Positions 50,347-58,537 of a DNA stretch of 64,000 nucleotides are shown here, one piece after another. Below the pieces are notes generated by a model. It had not been told where the DNA came from, did no database searches, and worked only from the letters and a program-made list of their open reading frames with translations. Position numbers and translations under genes: made by a program. The stretch is from CAG-217 sp963638105 (GTDB lineage: Bacteria > Bacillota > Clostridia > Oscillospirales > Acutalibacteraceae). The DNA is taken from NCBI GenBank assembly GCA_963638105.1, contig CAVHPP010000001.1, positions 62,001-126,000 of the forward strand. Reading direction: 5' to 3'. Numbering within the stretch: the first letter of the stretch is position 1; each line of letters begins with the position of its first letter.

Positions 50347-51693
50347 ATGAGAGAAGAATCCAAATCCTACGCCCGCGAAGCTATGGACATTGTGGAACAC
50401 GCCGCACACAAGATCGGCTCCCGCTTGCCCGGCTCCGACGGCGAAATCAAATTTCATCAGTACATGGGCGACAAGCTGCGCGACATCGGCATTGAGCCTA
50501 AGACGGAGGAATTCGCCGTTTCGCCCCGTTCCGGTATCGGCGGTCTGTCCTATGCCGGTTGGTCCGGTGTGATCCTGAGCATCGGCGCCATCATTGCTTT
50601 GGCCTGTGGCTTTAATAAGCTGTGGTACGCCCTGGCTGCGCTTGGTCTTATTACCATCTTTTGGCTGGTGATGAGCTGCTTTTTCTACAAGACCTGGTTT
50701 GATATGTTCTTCCCCCAGGAGATCAGTCGCAATACCCTTGGCGTGCTGGAGCCGGAGGACGGCAAGTATGACTATACCATTATCCTGTCCGGCCATACGG
50801 ATACGTCCTGGTGCTGGCGCCACAGTGAGCACGCTTATAAGTATGCCAAGACGAAGCCGATTATGGGCCTGATCGCTACATACGGCAAGGTGGGCTTCGG
50901 CGCGGTTTGCTTCTTCTTTATTGCGTTGTTTTCTGTATTTATGGCTGTCGTGAACATTTGCGATTACGCCGGCGCCCAGTGGGCACAGACCATGTTGGCC
51001 TCTCAGGGCTGGGACACCTTTATGTTCATTATGAACTTTGTACCCATCGTTACCGCCATCGGTTCTCTGTTTGTGGTAATGTGGGGCGATCCCGATCCCC
51101 GCAACGCTTCTCGCGGCGCTATGGATAACGCCACCGGCATCGGCCTGAGCTATGCGGTGATCAAGTATTTCAAGGAGCACCCGGAGAAGATGCCTAAGAA
51201 CTGCCGCATTGTAGATGCCAATATCGGCTCTGAGGAGGCAGGTCTGCGCGGCTCCATGCACTTTGCCCAGGAGCACCGTTTTGACGATCTGTCCCGGAAC
51301 GCCTGGAACATTAACATTGACTCTGTGGCAGATAAAGAGTATTTTGAAGTGGTGATCAAGGACGACTGGCAGGGCGTGCGCTTTGATACGGATATGGAAA
51401 AGATGTTTAAGGACACCTTTAACGAGCTGGGTATCGAGAGCAAGACCAATGGCTGTATCCACAATCCCGTTGGCGGCTGCGACTCTACACCTATGACCCG
51501 CGCGGGCATCAAGTCCGTGACCTTTGCGGCCCAAAACCCCATGCTCACCTATTATTACCACACCTGGCGGGATATGCCGGAGCGGTTTGAGATGGAGACC
51601 GTAGGCGATGGCTTTGACGTGATTCTCGGCGTGATCGACAAGATCGCCGCTTTCCAGGAAAAGAACGGCTACAACGGCCCCCAGAAGAAATAA
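50347..51693 (+). CDS. M28 family zinc aminopeptidase with internal membrane helices
   Basis: 448 aa. Two-zinc M28 ligands are visible: H150 and D152 in SGHTDT, D260 in GAMDNATG, E296-E297 in GSEEAG, an Asp in NINIDSV and a final His in YYYHTWRDM. Unusually, hydrophobic helices are inserted before the first ligand (about 75-115) and between the first and second (about 180-240), so the protein is probably membrane-anchored. Substrates are likely peptides. GGAGG ribosome site and its own promoter and terminator. Confidence 0.85.
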   Translation: MREESKSYAREAMDIVEHAAHKIGSRLPGSDGEIKFHQYMGDKLRDIGIEPKTEEFAVSPRSGIGGLSYAGWSGVILSIGAIIALACGFNKLWYALAALGLITIFWLVMSCFFYKTWFDMFFPQEISRNTLGVLEPEDGKYDYTIILSGHTDTSWCWRHSEHAYKYAKTKPIMGLIATYGKVGFGAVCFFFIALFSVFMAVVNICDYAGAQWAQTMLASQGWDTFMFIMNFVPIVTAIGSLFVVMWGDPDPRNASRGAMDNATGIGLSYAVIKYFKEHPEKMPKNCRIVDANIGSEEAGLRGSMHFAQEHRFDDLSRNAWNINIDSVADKEYFEVVIKDDWQGVRFDTDMEKMFKDTFNELGIESKTNGCIHNPVGGCDSTPMTRAGIKSVTFAAQNPMLTYYYHTWRDMPERFEMETVGDGFDVILGVIDKIAAFQEKNGYNGPQKK

Positions 51694-51703
51694 ATCAAAA
51701 ATG

Positions 51704-51737
51704 CAGCCCGGCAAGGTTCCTTGTCGGGCTGTTTTTT
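51704..51737 (+). terminator. Terminator after the M28 gene
   Basis: 13-bp stem with a G-U pair (51704-51716 with 51719-51731), TT loop, then six T. Confidence 0.93.
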
Positions 51738-51760
51738 GTGTACTTATGAGAGGTATGATG

Positions 51761-52495
51761 ATGCTTCGTTCTACACTTCAAAAATATGCCGCTATGCAGC
51801 AGCTTGCTGCGGATACCATGCAATTTATTCAAAGCTATATACAGGTGGGTCAGACTGTGGATCAGATCAAGACCTTATGCGAAACCTATATGTTGGCAAA
51901 CGGTGCGCAATCGTTTTGGTATTACGATGTAGGTGCTTTGGTTTTTCATCACCCGGATACGCTGCTTTCTGTGTCCGGTCGGGAGTATGTGCCGGCGCAA
52001 ACCTGTATTCAACCTAATGATGTACTCACCATTGATCTGTCGCCGCAACGGCGGCGGATCTGGGGCGATTTCGCCCGGACATTTGTTGTACAAAACGGGC
52101 AGGTGGTTCGGCAATTAGATGATATTGCAGAGGCGGAAATTCGCAATGGTCTGCGCTTTGAGGATCAGTTGCACGCAGAATTGAGACGCTTTGTAGATAC
52201 AAGTACGACCTTTGAGCGGCTTTATGCGTATATGAACGATTACATTCGTGCGCATGGGTATCAAAATTTGGATTTTAACGGCAATTTGGGTCACTCTATT
52301 GTGAAAAACAAAAAGCATCGTATTTATATTGAAGCCGGCAATCACAAAAAATTGAGCCGGGTGCGTCTTTTCACTTTTGAACCGCACATTGCGTTGATCA
52401 ACGGCACTTATGGTTTTAAGAAAGAGAACATCTATTATTTTGATGGCGGGCATTTAAGCCTTTTAGCTGACACGGAAGATACATATTGCGGTTGA
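51761..52495 (+). CDS. M24-like metallopeptidase family protein
   Basis: 244 aa. Pita-bread fold remnants: DVLTIDLSPQRRRIWGDFARTF carries the Asp pair expected in M24 enzymes, LGHSIVKNKKH the His, and RLFTFEPHI the Glu. The usual HE.P block is weak, so it may be a non-classical Xaa-Pro peptidase or creatinase-like hydrolase. Three consecutive ATGs follow GAGAGGT; 51761 has the best spacing (51746, 51755 and 51758 are alternatives). It begins 24 bases after a strong terminator with no promoter between. A/T-richer than neighbours. Confidence 0.7.
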   Translation: MLRSTLQKYAAMQQLAADTMQFIQSYIQVGQTVDQIKTLCETYMLANGAQSFWYYDVGALVFHHPDTLLSVSGREYVPAQTCIQPNDVLTIDLSPQRRRIWGDFARTFVVQNGQVVRQLDDIAEAEIRNGLRFEDQLHAELRRFVDTSTTFERLYAYMNDYIRAHGYQNLDFNGNLGHSIVKNKKHRIYIEAGNHKKLSRVRLFTFEPHIALINGTYGFKKENIYYFDGGHLSLLADTEDTYCG

Positions 52496-52504
52496 CCGGC
52501 TGCC

Positions 52505-52534
52505 TTGACAAGAAGCGCTTTGGCGTGTTATAGT
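52505..52534 (+). promoter_or_regulatory. Promoter of the lipoprotein gene
   Basis: TTGACA (52505-52510), 18-base spacer, TATAGT (52529-52534). Confidence 0.65.
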
Positions 52535-52556
52535 GTGGCTGAAAGAGGTGGGCGAT

Positions 52557-52961
52557 GTGAAAAATCGTGTTTATGCGGCTTCTCGGGCGCTGGCGTGTGT
52601 GATTTTACTGGCGTTGATTTTTACCGGGTGCCAAATGAAAAATCAACGGGCAGATGTGTCAAATGTACAGATCGATTACGGTGTTTCTGCCAACTATACA
52701 AAAGCGGATATCCATGCGTGTGCTGCTTTGGCAAAGGCGCAATTCTCCGGGTTTAGCCCTAAGCTGGTTTTACAGCAGTTGATTTTTATGGGCGATGATT
52801 ATTGCCCCTCCGGCGACTGCTTGATTTTAAAAGCTGTGTATTATGACGGCTATATCCACCAAACCGTAACGGATTTCGGTTGGCGGTTTTCGCCCGGCGA
52901 GGACGGAGAATGGTACATAGAAGATTTTACAAAGTTGTCCAATATGGGCGATCACATATAG
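52557..52961 (+). CDS. Small lipoprotein of unknown function (GTG start)
   Basis: 134 aa. Positive N-terminus, hydrophobic stretch ALACVILLALIF and lipobox FTGC give a lipoprotein signal, so it is tethered outside the membrane. The rest (NVQIDYGVSANYTKADIHACAALAK..., later DGYIHQTVTDFGWRFSPGEDGEWYIEDFTKL, in outline) is not recognised; it looks like small secreted proteins that follow a WxF...W.I.D pattern in Clostridia. GTG 52557 has AGAGGTG five bases upstream and lies downstream of the promoter; starts at 52533 overlap the -10. Confidence 0.7.
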   Translation: MKNRVYAASRALACVILLALIFTGCQMKNQRADVSNVQIDYGVSANYTKADIHACAALAKAQFSGFSPKLVLQQLIFMGDDYCPSGDCLILKAVYYDGYIHQTVTDFGWRFSPGEDGEWYIEDFTKLSNMGDHI

Positions 52962-52971
52962 TCCGTATACA

Positions 52972-53005
52972 AAAGGACCGACGGTATGCAGCCGTCGGTT
53001 CTTTT
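52972..53005. terminator. Bidirectional terminator between lipoprotein and cupin genes
   Basis: 13-bp stem (52972-52984 with 52992-53004) with A runs on the left and T runs on the right, suited to both convergent genes. Confidence 0.8.
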
Positions 53006-53014
53006 AATGAGTGT

Positions 53015-53356
53015 TTAGTTGTTATGGGGGAAGACGACGGTTAGCAGCCACTTAAAGTCCTCCGGGGCGTACACTGCGTGGGGCTTTTTGGCGGGCATCA
53101 CCAGCGCCTCGCCGGGCTTTAGCAGGTAGGGCACACCGTCTACGGTGAACTGGCCTATGCCCTCCAGCACGGTAACCATAGCGTCGCCGGTGGAGTCGTG
53201 GGTGCCGATCTCCTCCCCGGCTGCAAAGGCAAACAGGGTCACGCTGACGGCGTCGTTCAGCGCCAGGGTTTTGCTGACCACCTGGCCGGGCTGCACCCGG
53301 ACTTGATCCGCAAGACTGAAAATCGCCTCATGAGGTACATTCTTAATATAAGGCAT
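53015..53356 (-). CDS. Single-domain cupin protein
   Basis: 113 aa beta-barrel. Cupin motif 1 is partial (GEEIGTHDSTGDAMVTVLEG) and motif 2 is KPGEALVMPAKKPHAVYA, giving a few possible metal ligands (His, Glu, His). Role unknown; small cupins often protect or sense. ATG 53356 has GGAAG seven bases upstream; the frame to 53422 is unsupported. TATAAT at about 53389-53394 on the minus strand may be its -10. Confidence 0.82.
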   Translation of the reverse strand: MPYIKNVPHEAIFSLADQVRVQPGQVVSKTLALNDAVSVTLFAFAAGEEIGTHDSTGDAMVTVLEGIGQFTVDGVPYLLKPGEALVMPAKKPHAVYAPEDFKWLLTVVFPHNN

Positions 53357-53420
53357 CGTTGCACTTCCTTTCCTTGATCTTATCTCTATTATAGCAAACC
53401 CGCAGCCAAATATCCACCAC

Positions 53421-53451
53421 AAATAAAACCCGCCGGCAGAAGTCGGCGGGT
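53421..53451 (-). terminator. Terminator of the merR-dxs-flavodoxin operon
   Basis: Minus strand ACCCGCCG/CGGCGGGT stem (53451-53444 with 53435-53428) then TTTTATTT. Confidence 0.8.
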
Positions 53452-53468
53452 GATTTTGGCCTTGCCGG

Positions 53469-53960
53469 TTATTTCAGCTTTTCTGCCCAGGCGGTGACGG
53501 CGGACAAGGGGGTCTCCTGGCGGTCGCCGCCGGTAGAGTCAAACTGCACATCCGTTTGGGCAATGACCTTTGCGCCCTTGGCGCAGGCTTTCAGGTCGTC
53601 CAGCGCGTGACCGGGTCAGCCGCCGTGGGTGGCAAACAGCGCCAACTCTTTGCCGGTCAGGTCCGTTTGGGTCAAAAAGGTACGCACCGCCGGGGCCATG
53701 GTGTACCACCAGGTGGGGGTGCCCAGCACAATGCGGTCATAGTCCGCCGGGTCCTTGTCCGGGGGCTTGATGGGTGGGCAGACCTTGTTTTGCGTCTCTG
53801 TTTTGGACAGACCGTACACCAACTCGTCATAAGAGCAGTTATAGGGCTGCACTGTATCTATGGCCGTCACGTCGGCGCCCAGGGTGGACGCGATCTCCCG
53901 GGCGATCTTCTTGGTATTGCCCCAGGATTGGGAATAATAGACTACCAATGTTTTTGCCAT
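53469..53960 (-). pseudogene. Flavodoxin with an in-frame UGA codon
   Basis: The frame from ATG 53960 reads a flavodoxin: MAKTLVVYYSQSWGNTKKIA holds the FMN phosphate loop, then GTPTWWYTMAPAVRTFL and FATHGG. It stops at TGA (53618-53616) after 115 residues, but the same frame continues PGHALDDLKACAKGA... to TAA at 53469, giving the full 163 aa. A Trp, Tyr or Met is usual in this loop, so TGG-to-TGA is the simplest change. TGA is a normal stop elsewhere in the window (for example ybeY). Options: nonsense mutation, sequencing error or selenocysteine. Without the last 48 residues the FMN fold would be incomplete. Confidence 0.8.
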
Positions 53961-53971
53961 TTTCGTTCTCC

Positions 53972-55723
53972 TTACAGGTTTTGCAGATCGTCGTTGATTT
54001 GTGCGCAGGTCAGGCGGTTTTCTTCCAGCACCGACTGCACATCGTAGCGATCCAGGAATTCTTTTTGCAGGCCGTAGCACAGCACCTTGGTGTCTGTGCC
54101 GCCGTAGTAGGCTGCGATCTTTTGACCAAAGCCGCCGTCCAGCACGCCGTCCTCCAGGGTGACTACGGTTTTATGGGTCTTGCCCAGCTGTGCCAGCAGC
54201 TCTTTATCCAGCCCGGTGATATAGTAGGGGTTGATGAGCGTGGGGCGCACGCCGGTGCGCTTTTCATATTCCACAGCCGCCTGCCGAGCCAGGGGGTAAA
54301 AGCTGCCCAGGCCGATAAACGCCACATCGCTGCCCGCTTGGGTCACTTCATAGGTGTTCAGCTTGCCAAAGTCCTTGGTGACCGCCTTGCCGTCGGAGAG
54401 TACGCCGCAGGCCGGTACGCGAATAGCCACCGGGTGCTCCCGCTGGGTCATGCTCCAGCGCAGCATGGCAAAATACTCCTCTTTGGTGGTGGGGGCCAGG
54501 TACACCAGATTGGGAATGTTGGAGATCATGGGAATGTCAAAGACGCCCAGGTGGGTCACATCGTTCATACCGTACACAGAGGCGGCGAACACCAACAGGG
54601 TGGCCGGGTTGTTGTTGATGCACAGATCCTGGCTCAGCTGGTCGTAGGTGCGCTGCAAAAAGGTGCTGTACACGCCGTACACCGGCTTGGCACCGCCGGC
54701 AGCCAGTCCGCTGGCCAGCGCCACGGCGGTTTCCTCGGCAATGCCTACATCTATGAACTGTTTGCCTGCCTGCTTGCGCAGTTCCTCGGTAAAGCCAAAT
54801 ACAGTGGGGGTGCCGGAGGTGATGGCTACCACCTTGGGATCCTTTTGCATTTCACCCAGCAGATACCGGGCGGTCAGATCCCCGTAGTCCTCGCCCTCAA
54901 AGTGCACCGTGCTCTCGCCGGTTTTGGGATCGAAGGGCATACACCAGTGCCAGTTCTCCTTGTAGGTCTCCGCCGGGGCGTAGCCCTTGCCCTTTTCGGT
55001 GACAATGTGCACCACCACCGGGTGGTCGCTGTCCTTGACCTGCTGAAAGGTCTCAATCAGCGCGTCTGTGTTATTGCCCTCCGGTTGGAACACATAATCA
55101 AGCCCCATAGCGCGGAACAGGTTGCACGCTGCCTTGCCGCCGGTTTGGCGCAGCAGCTCCAAATTTTTATAAATGCCGCCGTGGTTCTCTGCAATGGACA
55201 TACCGTTGTCGTTAACCACGATGATCAGGTTGCCGTCCATCTCGCCTGCCAAATCCAGCCCCTCCAGAGCCTCGCCGCCGGACAGCGAGCCGTCGCCGAT
55301 AACGGCTACCACATTGTGGTGCTCGCCCTTGGCGTCCCGAGCCTTTGCCAAGCCGCAGGCCAGGCTGACGGAGGTGGAGGTGTGGCCCAGGGTAAAGGGG
55401 TCGTGGGCACTCTCCTGGGGCGCGCTGTACCCGGTAATATCGTCATATCGTGCCGGGTCTAAGAAGCCGTAGCTGCGCCCGGTAAGCATTTTGTGGGGAT
55501 AGGTCTGGTGAGACACATCAAAGACAAACCGATCCTTGGGGGAGTCAAACACCGTGTGCAGGGCAATGGTGGCCTCCACCAGTCCCAGGTTGGGACCGCA
55601 GTGGCCGCCGTGACGGCTGAGTTTTTCAATCAGCGCGGCGCGCATTTCTGCCGCCAGGGCTGTGCGCTCGGCGCTGTTTAAGGCTTTTACATCGGCAGGA
55701 CCGTTGATCTTTTCTAAATACAT
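53972..55723 (-). CDS. dxs: 1-deoxy-D-xylulose-5-phosphate synthase-like enzyme
   Basis: 583 aa, shorter than the usual ~620. Thiamine diphosphate domain: FVFDVSHQTYPHKMLTGR, IGDGSLSGGEALEGLD, VNDNGMSI; pyrimidine domain with FIDVGIAEETAVALASGLA; transketolase C domain at the end (outlines only). DXS makes DXP, first step of the MEP isoprenoid route and precursor for thiamine and pyridoxal. The SHQTYPHK form differs from the common GHQAYPHK, so this may be a divergent paralogue. Co-transcribed with a MerR regulator 19 bases upstream and a flavodoxin 11 bases downstream. Confidence 0.82.
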   Translation of the reverse strand: MYLEKINGPADVKALNSAERTALAAEMRAALIEKLSRHGGHCGPNLGLVEATIALHTVFDSPKDRFVFDVSHQTYPHKMLTGRSYGFLDPARYDDITGYSAPQESAHDPFTLGHTSTSVSLACGLAKARDAKGEHHNVVAVIGDGSLSGGEALEGLDLAGEMDGNLIIVVNDNGMSIAENHGGIYKNLELLRQTGGKAACNLFRAMGLDYVFQPEGNNTDALIETFQQVKDSDHPVVVHIVTEKGKGYAPAETYKENWHWCMPFDPKTGESTVHFEGEDYGDLTARYLLGEMQKDPKVVAITSGTPTVFGFTEELRKQAGKQFIDVGIAEETAVALASGLAAGGAKPVYGVYSTFLQRTYDQLSQDLCINNNPATLLVFAASVYGMNDVTHLGVFDIPMISNIPNLVYLAPTTKEEYFAMLRWSMTQREHPVAIRVPACGVLSDGKAVTKDFGKLNTYEVTQAGSDVAFIGLGSFYPLARQAAVEYEKRTGVRPTLINPYYITGLDKELLAQLGKTHKTVVTLEDGVLDGGFGQKIAAYYGGTDTKVLCYGLQKEFLDRYDVQSVLEENRLTCAQINDDLQNL

Positions 55724-55742
55724 TTTGCGTTTCCTCCTTTTG

Positions 55743-56117
55743 TTAATCCCAGGTGAGCTTGCCGGTTTTTACCGCCACCCGGTAGCGAGAGATCTTGTAC
55801 TCCAATTTGTCCAGCATACGCTGGGTGTCTGCCATTTGGGCCTCCAGCACGACTTTTTGGTCCAGCAGCAGTTGCAGCCGGGCGGGAATGGTGCTGTCGC
55901 CCTGCATAAAGAGCTGCACATATTCGATCATCACCTCTACCGGCAGACCGGCGCTGCGCATACAAATGGCCAGTTCTACCCAGCCAAGATCGTCCTCTTG
56001 ATAGTCCCGAATGCCGCCGCCGGTGCGGTGCACTTGGGGGATCATACCCACCCGCTCGTAGTAGCGCAGGGTGTCCTGGGAAATGTTGTACTTTTCGCTG
56101 ACCTCTTTAATGGTCAT
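55743..56117 (-). CDS. MerR family regulator, AdhR/NmlR-like
   Basis: 124 aa. Winged helix start TIKEVSEKYNISQDTLRYYERVGMIP, RTGGGIRDYQEDDLGWVELAICMRSAGLPVEVMIEY and a C-terminal coiled coil (outlines). With the start at 56117 a single conserved-position cysteine is residue 52, the position known in B. subtilis AdhR to sense reactive carbonyls. GAGGTG lies five bases upstream. The promoter has the 19-bp spacer that MerR proteins realign when active, and it drives this gene itself together with dxs and flavodoxin. Confidence 0.88.
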   Translation of the reverse strand: MTIKEVSEKYNISQDTLRYYERVGMIPQVHRTGGGIRDYQEDDLGWVELAICMRSAGLPVEVMIEYVQLFMQGDSTIPARLQLLLDQKVVLEAQMADTQRMLDKLEYKISRYRVAVKTGKLTWD

Positions 56118-56139
56118 AGGCTCACCTCGTTTCAAGGGT

Positions 56140-56170
56140 AGTATATACCCTGGAGTTGACTCTAAGTCAA
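56140..56170 (-). promoter_or_regulatory. MerR-type promoter with 19-bp spacer
   Basis: Minus strand TTGACT (56170-56165), 19-base spacer, TATACT (56145-56140). A 7-4-7 dyad CTTAGAG-TCAA-CTCCAGG (56166-56149) fills the spacer, as in AdhR/NmlR-type sites. Confidence 0.82.
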
Positions 56171-56197
56171 GACTTTTTTGAAAATTTTTTATTTACA

Positions 56198-56229
56198 GTA
56201 AAAAAGCAGCCGATTTTATCGACTGCTTT
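56198..56229 (-). terminator. Terminator after the GH31 gene
   Basis: Minus strand 11-bp stem with one G-U pair (56229-56219 with 56213-56203), then six T. Confidence 0.88.
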
Positions 56230-56239
56230 ATGTTTGGAT

Positions 56240-58537
56240 TTACTTGATAATCAGCTGCCGGCGGTCTGCCGGAGTTAGGCGAATGTTCGGCGCAAAGGGG
56301 GTGTCGCCCCGGTTCTCTACCTGCACGGTCACAGTGTCGGCGGTGCAGGTGACGGTAAAGACCGCGTCCACGCAGTGGCCGTCCCGGTAGGCATAGGTGT
56401 GGCCGTCATCATCAAAGTAGCGGCTTTGGAAGGTGCCGTCAGCAATGGGATAGACGGTGAACTGCACCCGACCGGGCTTTTGGAACCCGGTAGGCCCAAT
56501 GTCCAGAGGGAATACGCAGCCGCCACGCACAAAATAGGGCACGGTGCCGGTGGCGGGAATATGCAGCGGCACCGTCTGCCCGCCGGTGTAGCACCGGTCG
56601 TCCTTGTACCAGATTTCGCCGGACGGCAAGTAGACTTCTATATTCTCCACGCCCTGATCCAGCACGCAAGCTGCCAGCAGGTCGCGCCCCAGCAAAAAGG
56701 CGGGATCGTCCGGATCAATCTGCGGGTCATCATAATAGAGGCACAGAGGTGCCTGCAAGGGGAGCTCCTCCTGCACGCTGCGGTAGGCGGTGCTGTAATA
56801 GTAGGGCAGCAGAGCCTTACGCTGGTCAAACAGCGCGTGCACGCTGTCCATCACCTCCGGATAGCTCCAGGGCATGGTGGCGGAGCCGTCCGTGTTCCAG
56901 GAATGAATGGTAAAGCGGGGCTCAAATACACCGTGCTGGATCCAGCGCAGCAGCAGCTCACGGGAGGGCATTTCCCCGGAAAAGCCGCCCAGATCGTGGC
57001 CGTAGAAGTAGAAGCCGGACAGGCTCAGGGTCATACCCATATAGTGGCAGTAGCGCAGATCGTGGAAAGAGGTGTAGTTGTCACCGCTCCAGGTCTGAGC
57101 CAGCCGCCGCAGACCGATCCCGGCACTGCGGGTGGAAAGGAACGGCCGTTCTGTCGGTCGCATTTTCGTTTGCGCTCGGTAAGAACTGAGCACCATCAAG
57201 TAGGTGAGCGCCGGGCGAATGTGAGCAGCCGGGGCCGCCTTGCCGCCAAAGCCTACGGCAACGGCGGTGGGGTCCTGAATGTCAAATTCGTTGTTGTCGT
57301 TCCAAGTGGCGTCCATGCCGTTTTGCAGCAGTTTTTCCGTCACCTGATTGTGCCAAAAGGCAAAGGCCCCGGGATTGGTAAAATCCAGGTAGCTGCCCAG
57401 ACCGTCCCAAAACTGGGTAACATAGGGGCTGCCGTCTGCGTTCTTGACAAACAGACCCTTGGCCGCCAGGTCGTTGTACATGGGGTGGGTAGTCAGAAAC
57501 GCCGGCTTGATGTTGGGAATCAGGTGCACCCCGGCGGCGTTGAATTTGCCGATAAACCGTGCCGGGTCCGGGAACTTCTCTCTGTTCCAGTGAAACACGC
57601 AGCGCTGGTTGCCGATGGCGGTGTAGCCGGAGGACAGGTAAAACCCGCTGCAATTCAGATCCAGCGCCTGTACTTTGGCAAGGAATGCGTCCATCTTTTC
57701 TTCTGACTTGGGGGCGTCCGTATAAGCCATGGTGCTGGCGCAGTAGTCAAAGCTCCACTTGGGGGGCAGCGGCTGGCGGCCCACTGTGCGGCAAAACTGC
57801 TGCAAGATCTCTAACTTGCTGCCAAAGAACACATAGTACACCAGGCAGTCCTCGGCGGAGCGATAATACTTAAACGGCGGGTAGTAGTTGTTGATCTCCC
57901 GGCCCAGATCCATCTCACCGGGGGCCGTGGTGTCATAAAAAATGCCGTAGCAGCCCACGCTGTTTTGGCAGATGTAAAAGGGCGTGTGCTTGTAGAGCGG
58001 GTCGGTCATGGCAGCGTCAAAGCCCATGCTGTCCGCCGCGTCTATGCGAAAGCGCCGCCCGGCTTTGTTCACGCTGCCGCCCTTATCGCCCAGGCCGTAG
58101 ATCCGCTCGTTCCGCTCCCGGGTGATGTAGTGGGTGGCGCCGGTGCCAAACTCTTTGTCCAAATTATAGGCCAGCGGTCCACGATCGGCAAAGAGTACCC
58201 GATCGCCAATCTTGTAAGTGAGCAGCAGATTGTGAGTCTCCAGCTCTGCCGTTACCCCGCAAGGCAGGGCAAAGGCGGTGCCGCTCTCTGTTTCCGTGAC
58301 TGCGGGCGCTGCCGGTTGAAACCCGGCGGTGCTCAGCCGCACTCTGCCCTGGGGGCCGATAGGCGCATTGTCCGGGTCAATATTAAAGGTGGGCAGCAGG
58401 TCGTCTGCGTTACGATAAAGCGCTACACGCAGGCAACTGCCGGAGAGAAAGTCCAGCTGCGCCTGCCAGCCGTCGGCAGTGTAAGTGCGTGCGGTGGGCG
58501 TGGCAGCGGTTTGGGTAAAGTTGTGGTCGAATTTCAT
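56240..58537 (-). CDS. GH31 family alpha-glycosidase
   Basis: 765 aa, cytosolic (no signal peptide). N-terminal beta-sandwich, (beta/alpha)8 barrel and C-terminal beta domains. Nucleophile D414 lies in W412-N-D-N-N-E-F, and the acid/base is D486 in W483-S-G-D-N. The common motif is W.DMNE, so the Met-to-Asn change marks an atypical subgroup; substrate could be alpha-glucoside, xyloside, galactoside or GalNAc-type. It follows a carboxylesterase with no spacer (TAA then ATG), so the two enzymes probably act on the same acetylated glycan. Confidence 0.9.
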   Translation of the reverse strand: MKFDHNFTQTAATPTARTYTADGWQAQLDFLSGSCLRVALYRNADDLLPTFNIDPDNAPIGPQGRVRLSTAGFQPAAPAVTETESGTAFALPCGVTAELETHNLLLTYKIGDRVLFADRGPLAYNLDKEFGTGATHYITRERNERIYGLGDKGGSVNKAGRRFRIDAADSMGFDAAMTDPLYKHTPFYICQNSVGCYGIFYDTTAPGEMDLGREINNYYPPFKYYRSAEDCLVYYVFFGSKLEILQQFCRTVGRQPLPPKWSFDYCASTMAYTDAPKSEEKMDAFLAKVQALDLNCSGFYLSSGYTAIGNQRCVFHWNREKFPDPARFIGKFNAAGVHLIPNIKPAFLTTHPMYNDLAAKGLFVKNADGSPYVTQFWDGLGSYLDFTNPGAFAFWHNQVTEKLLQNGMDATWNDNNEFDIQDPTAVAVGFGGKAAPAAHIRPALTYLMVLSSYRAQTKMRPTERPFLSTRSAGIGLRRLAQTWSGDNYTSFHDLRYCHYMGMTLSLSGFYFYGHDLGGFSGEMPSRELLLRWIQHGVFEPRFTIHSWNTDGSATMPWSYPEVMDSVHALFDQRKALLPYYYSTAYRSVQEELPLQAPLCLYYDDPQIDPDDPAFLLGRDLLAACVLDQGVENIEVYLPSGEIWYKDDRCYTGGQTVPLHIPATGTVPYFVRGGCVFPLDIGPTGFQKPGRVQFTVYPIADGTFQSRYFDDDGHTYAYRDGHCVDAVFTVTCTADTVTVQVENRGDTPFAPNIRLTPADRRQLIIK

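Noticed and set aside
53590..53618. Selenocysteine insertion at the flavodoxin UGA
   Set aside because: No convincing bacterial SECIS stem with the expected loop was seen right after the UGA, and this position is not a known Sec site in flavodoxins; kept only as an alternative.
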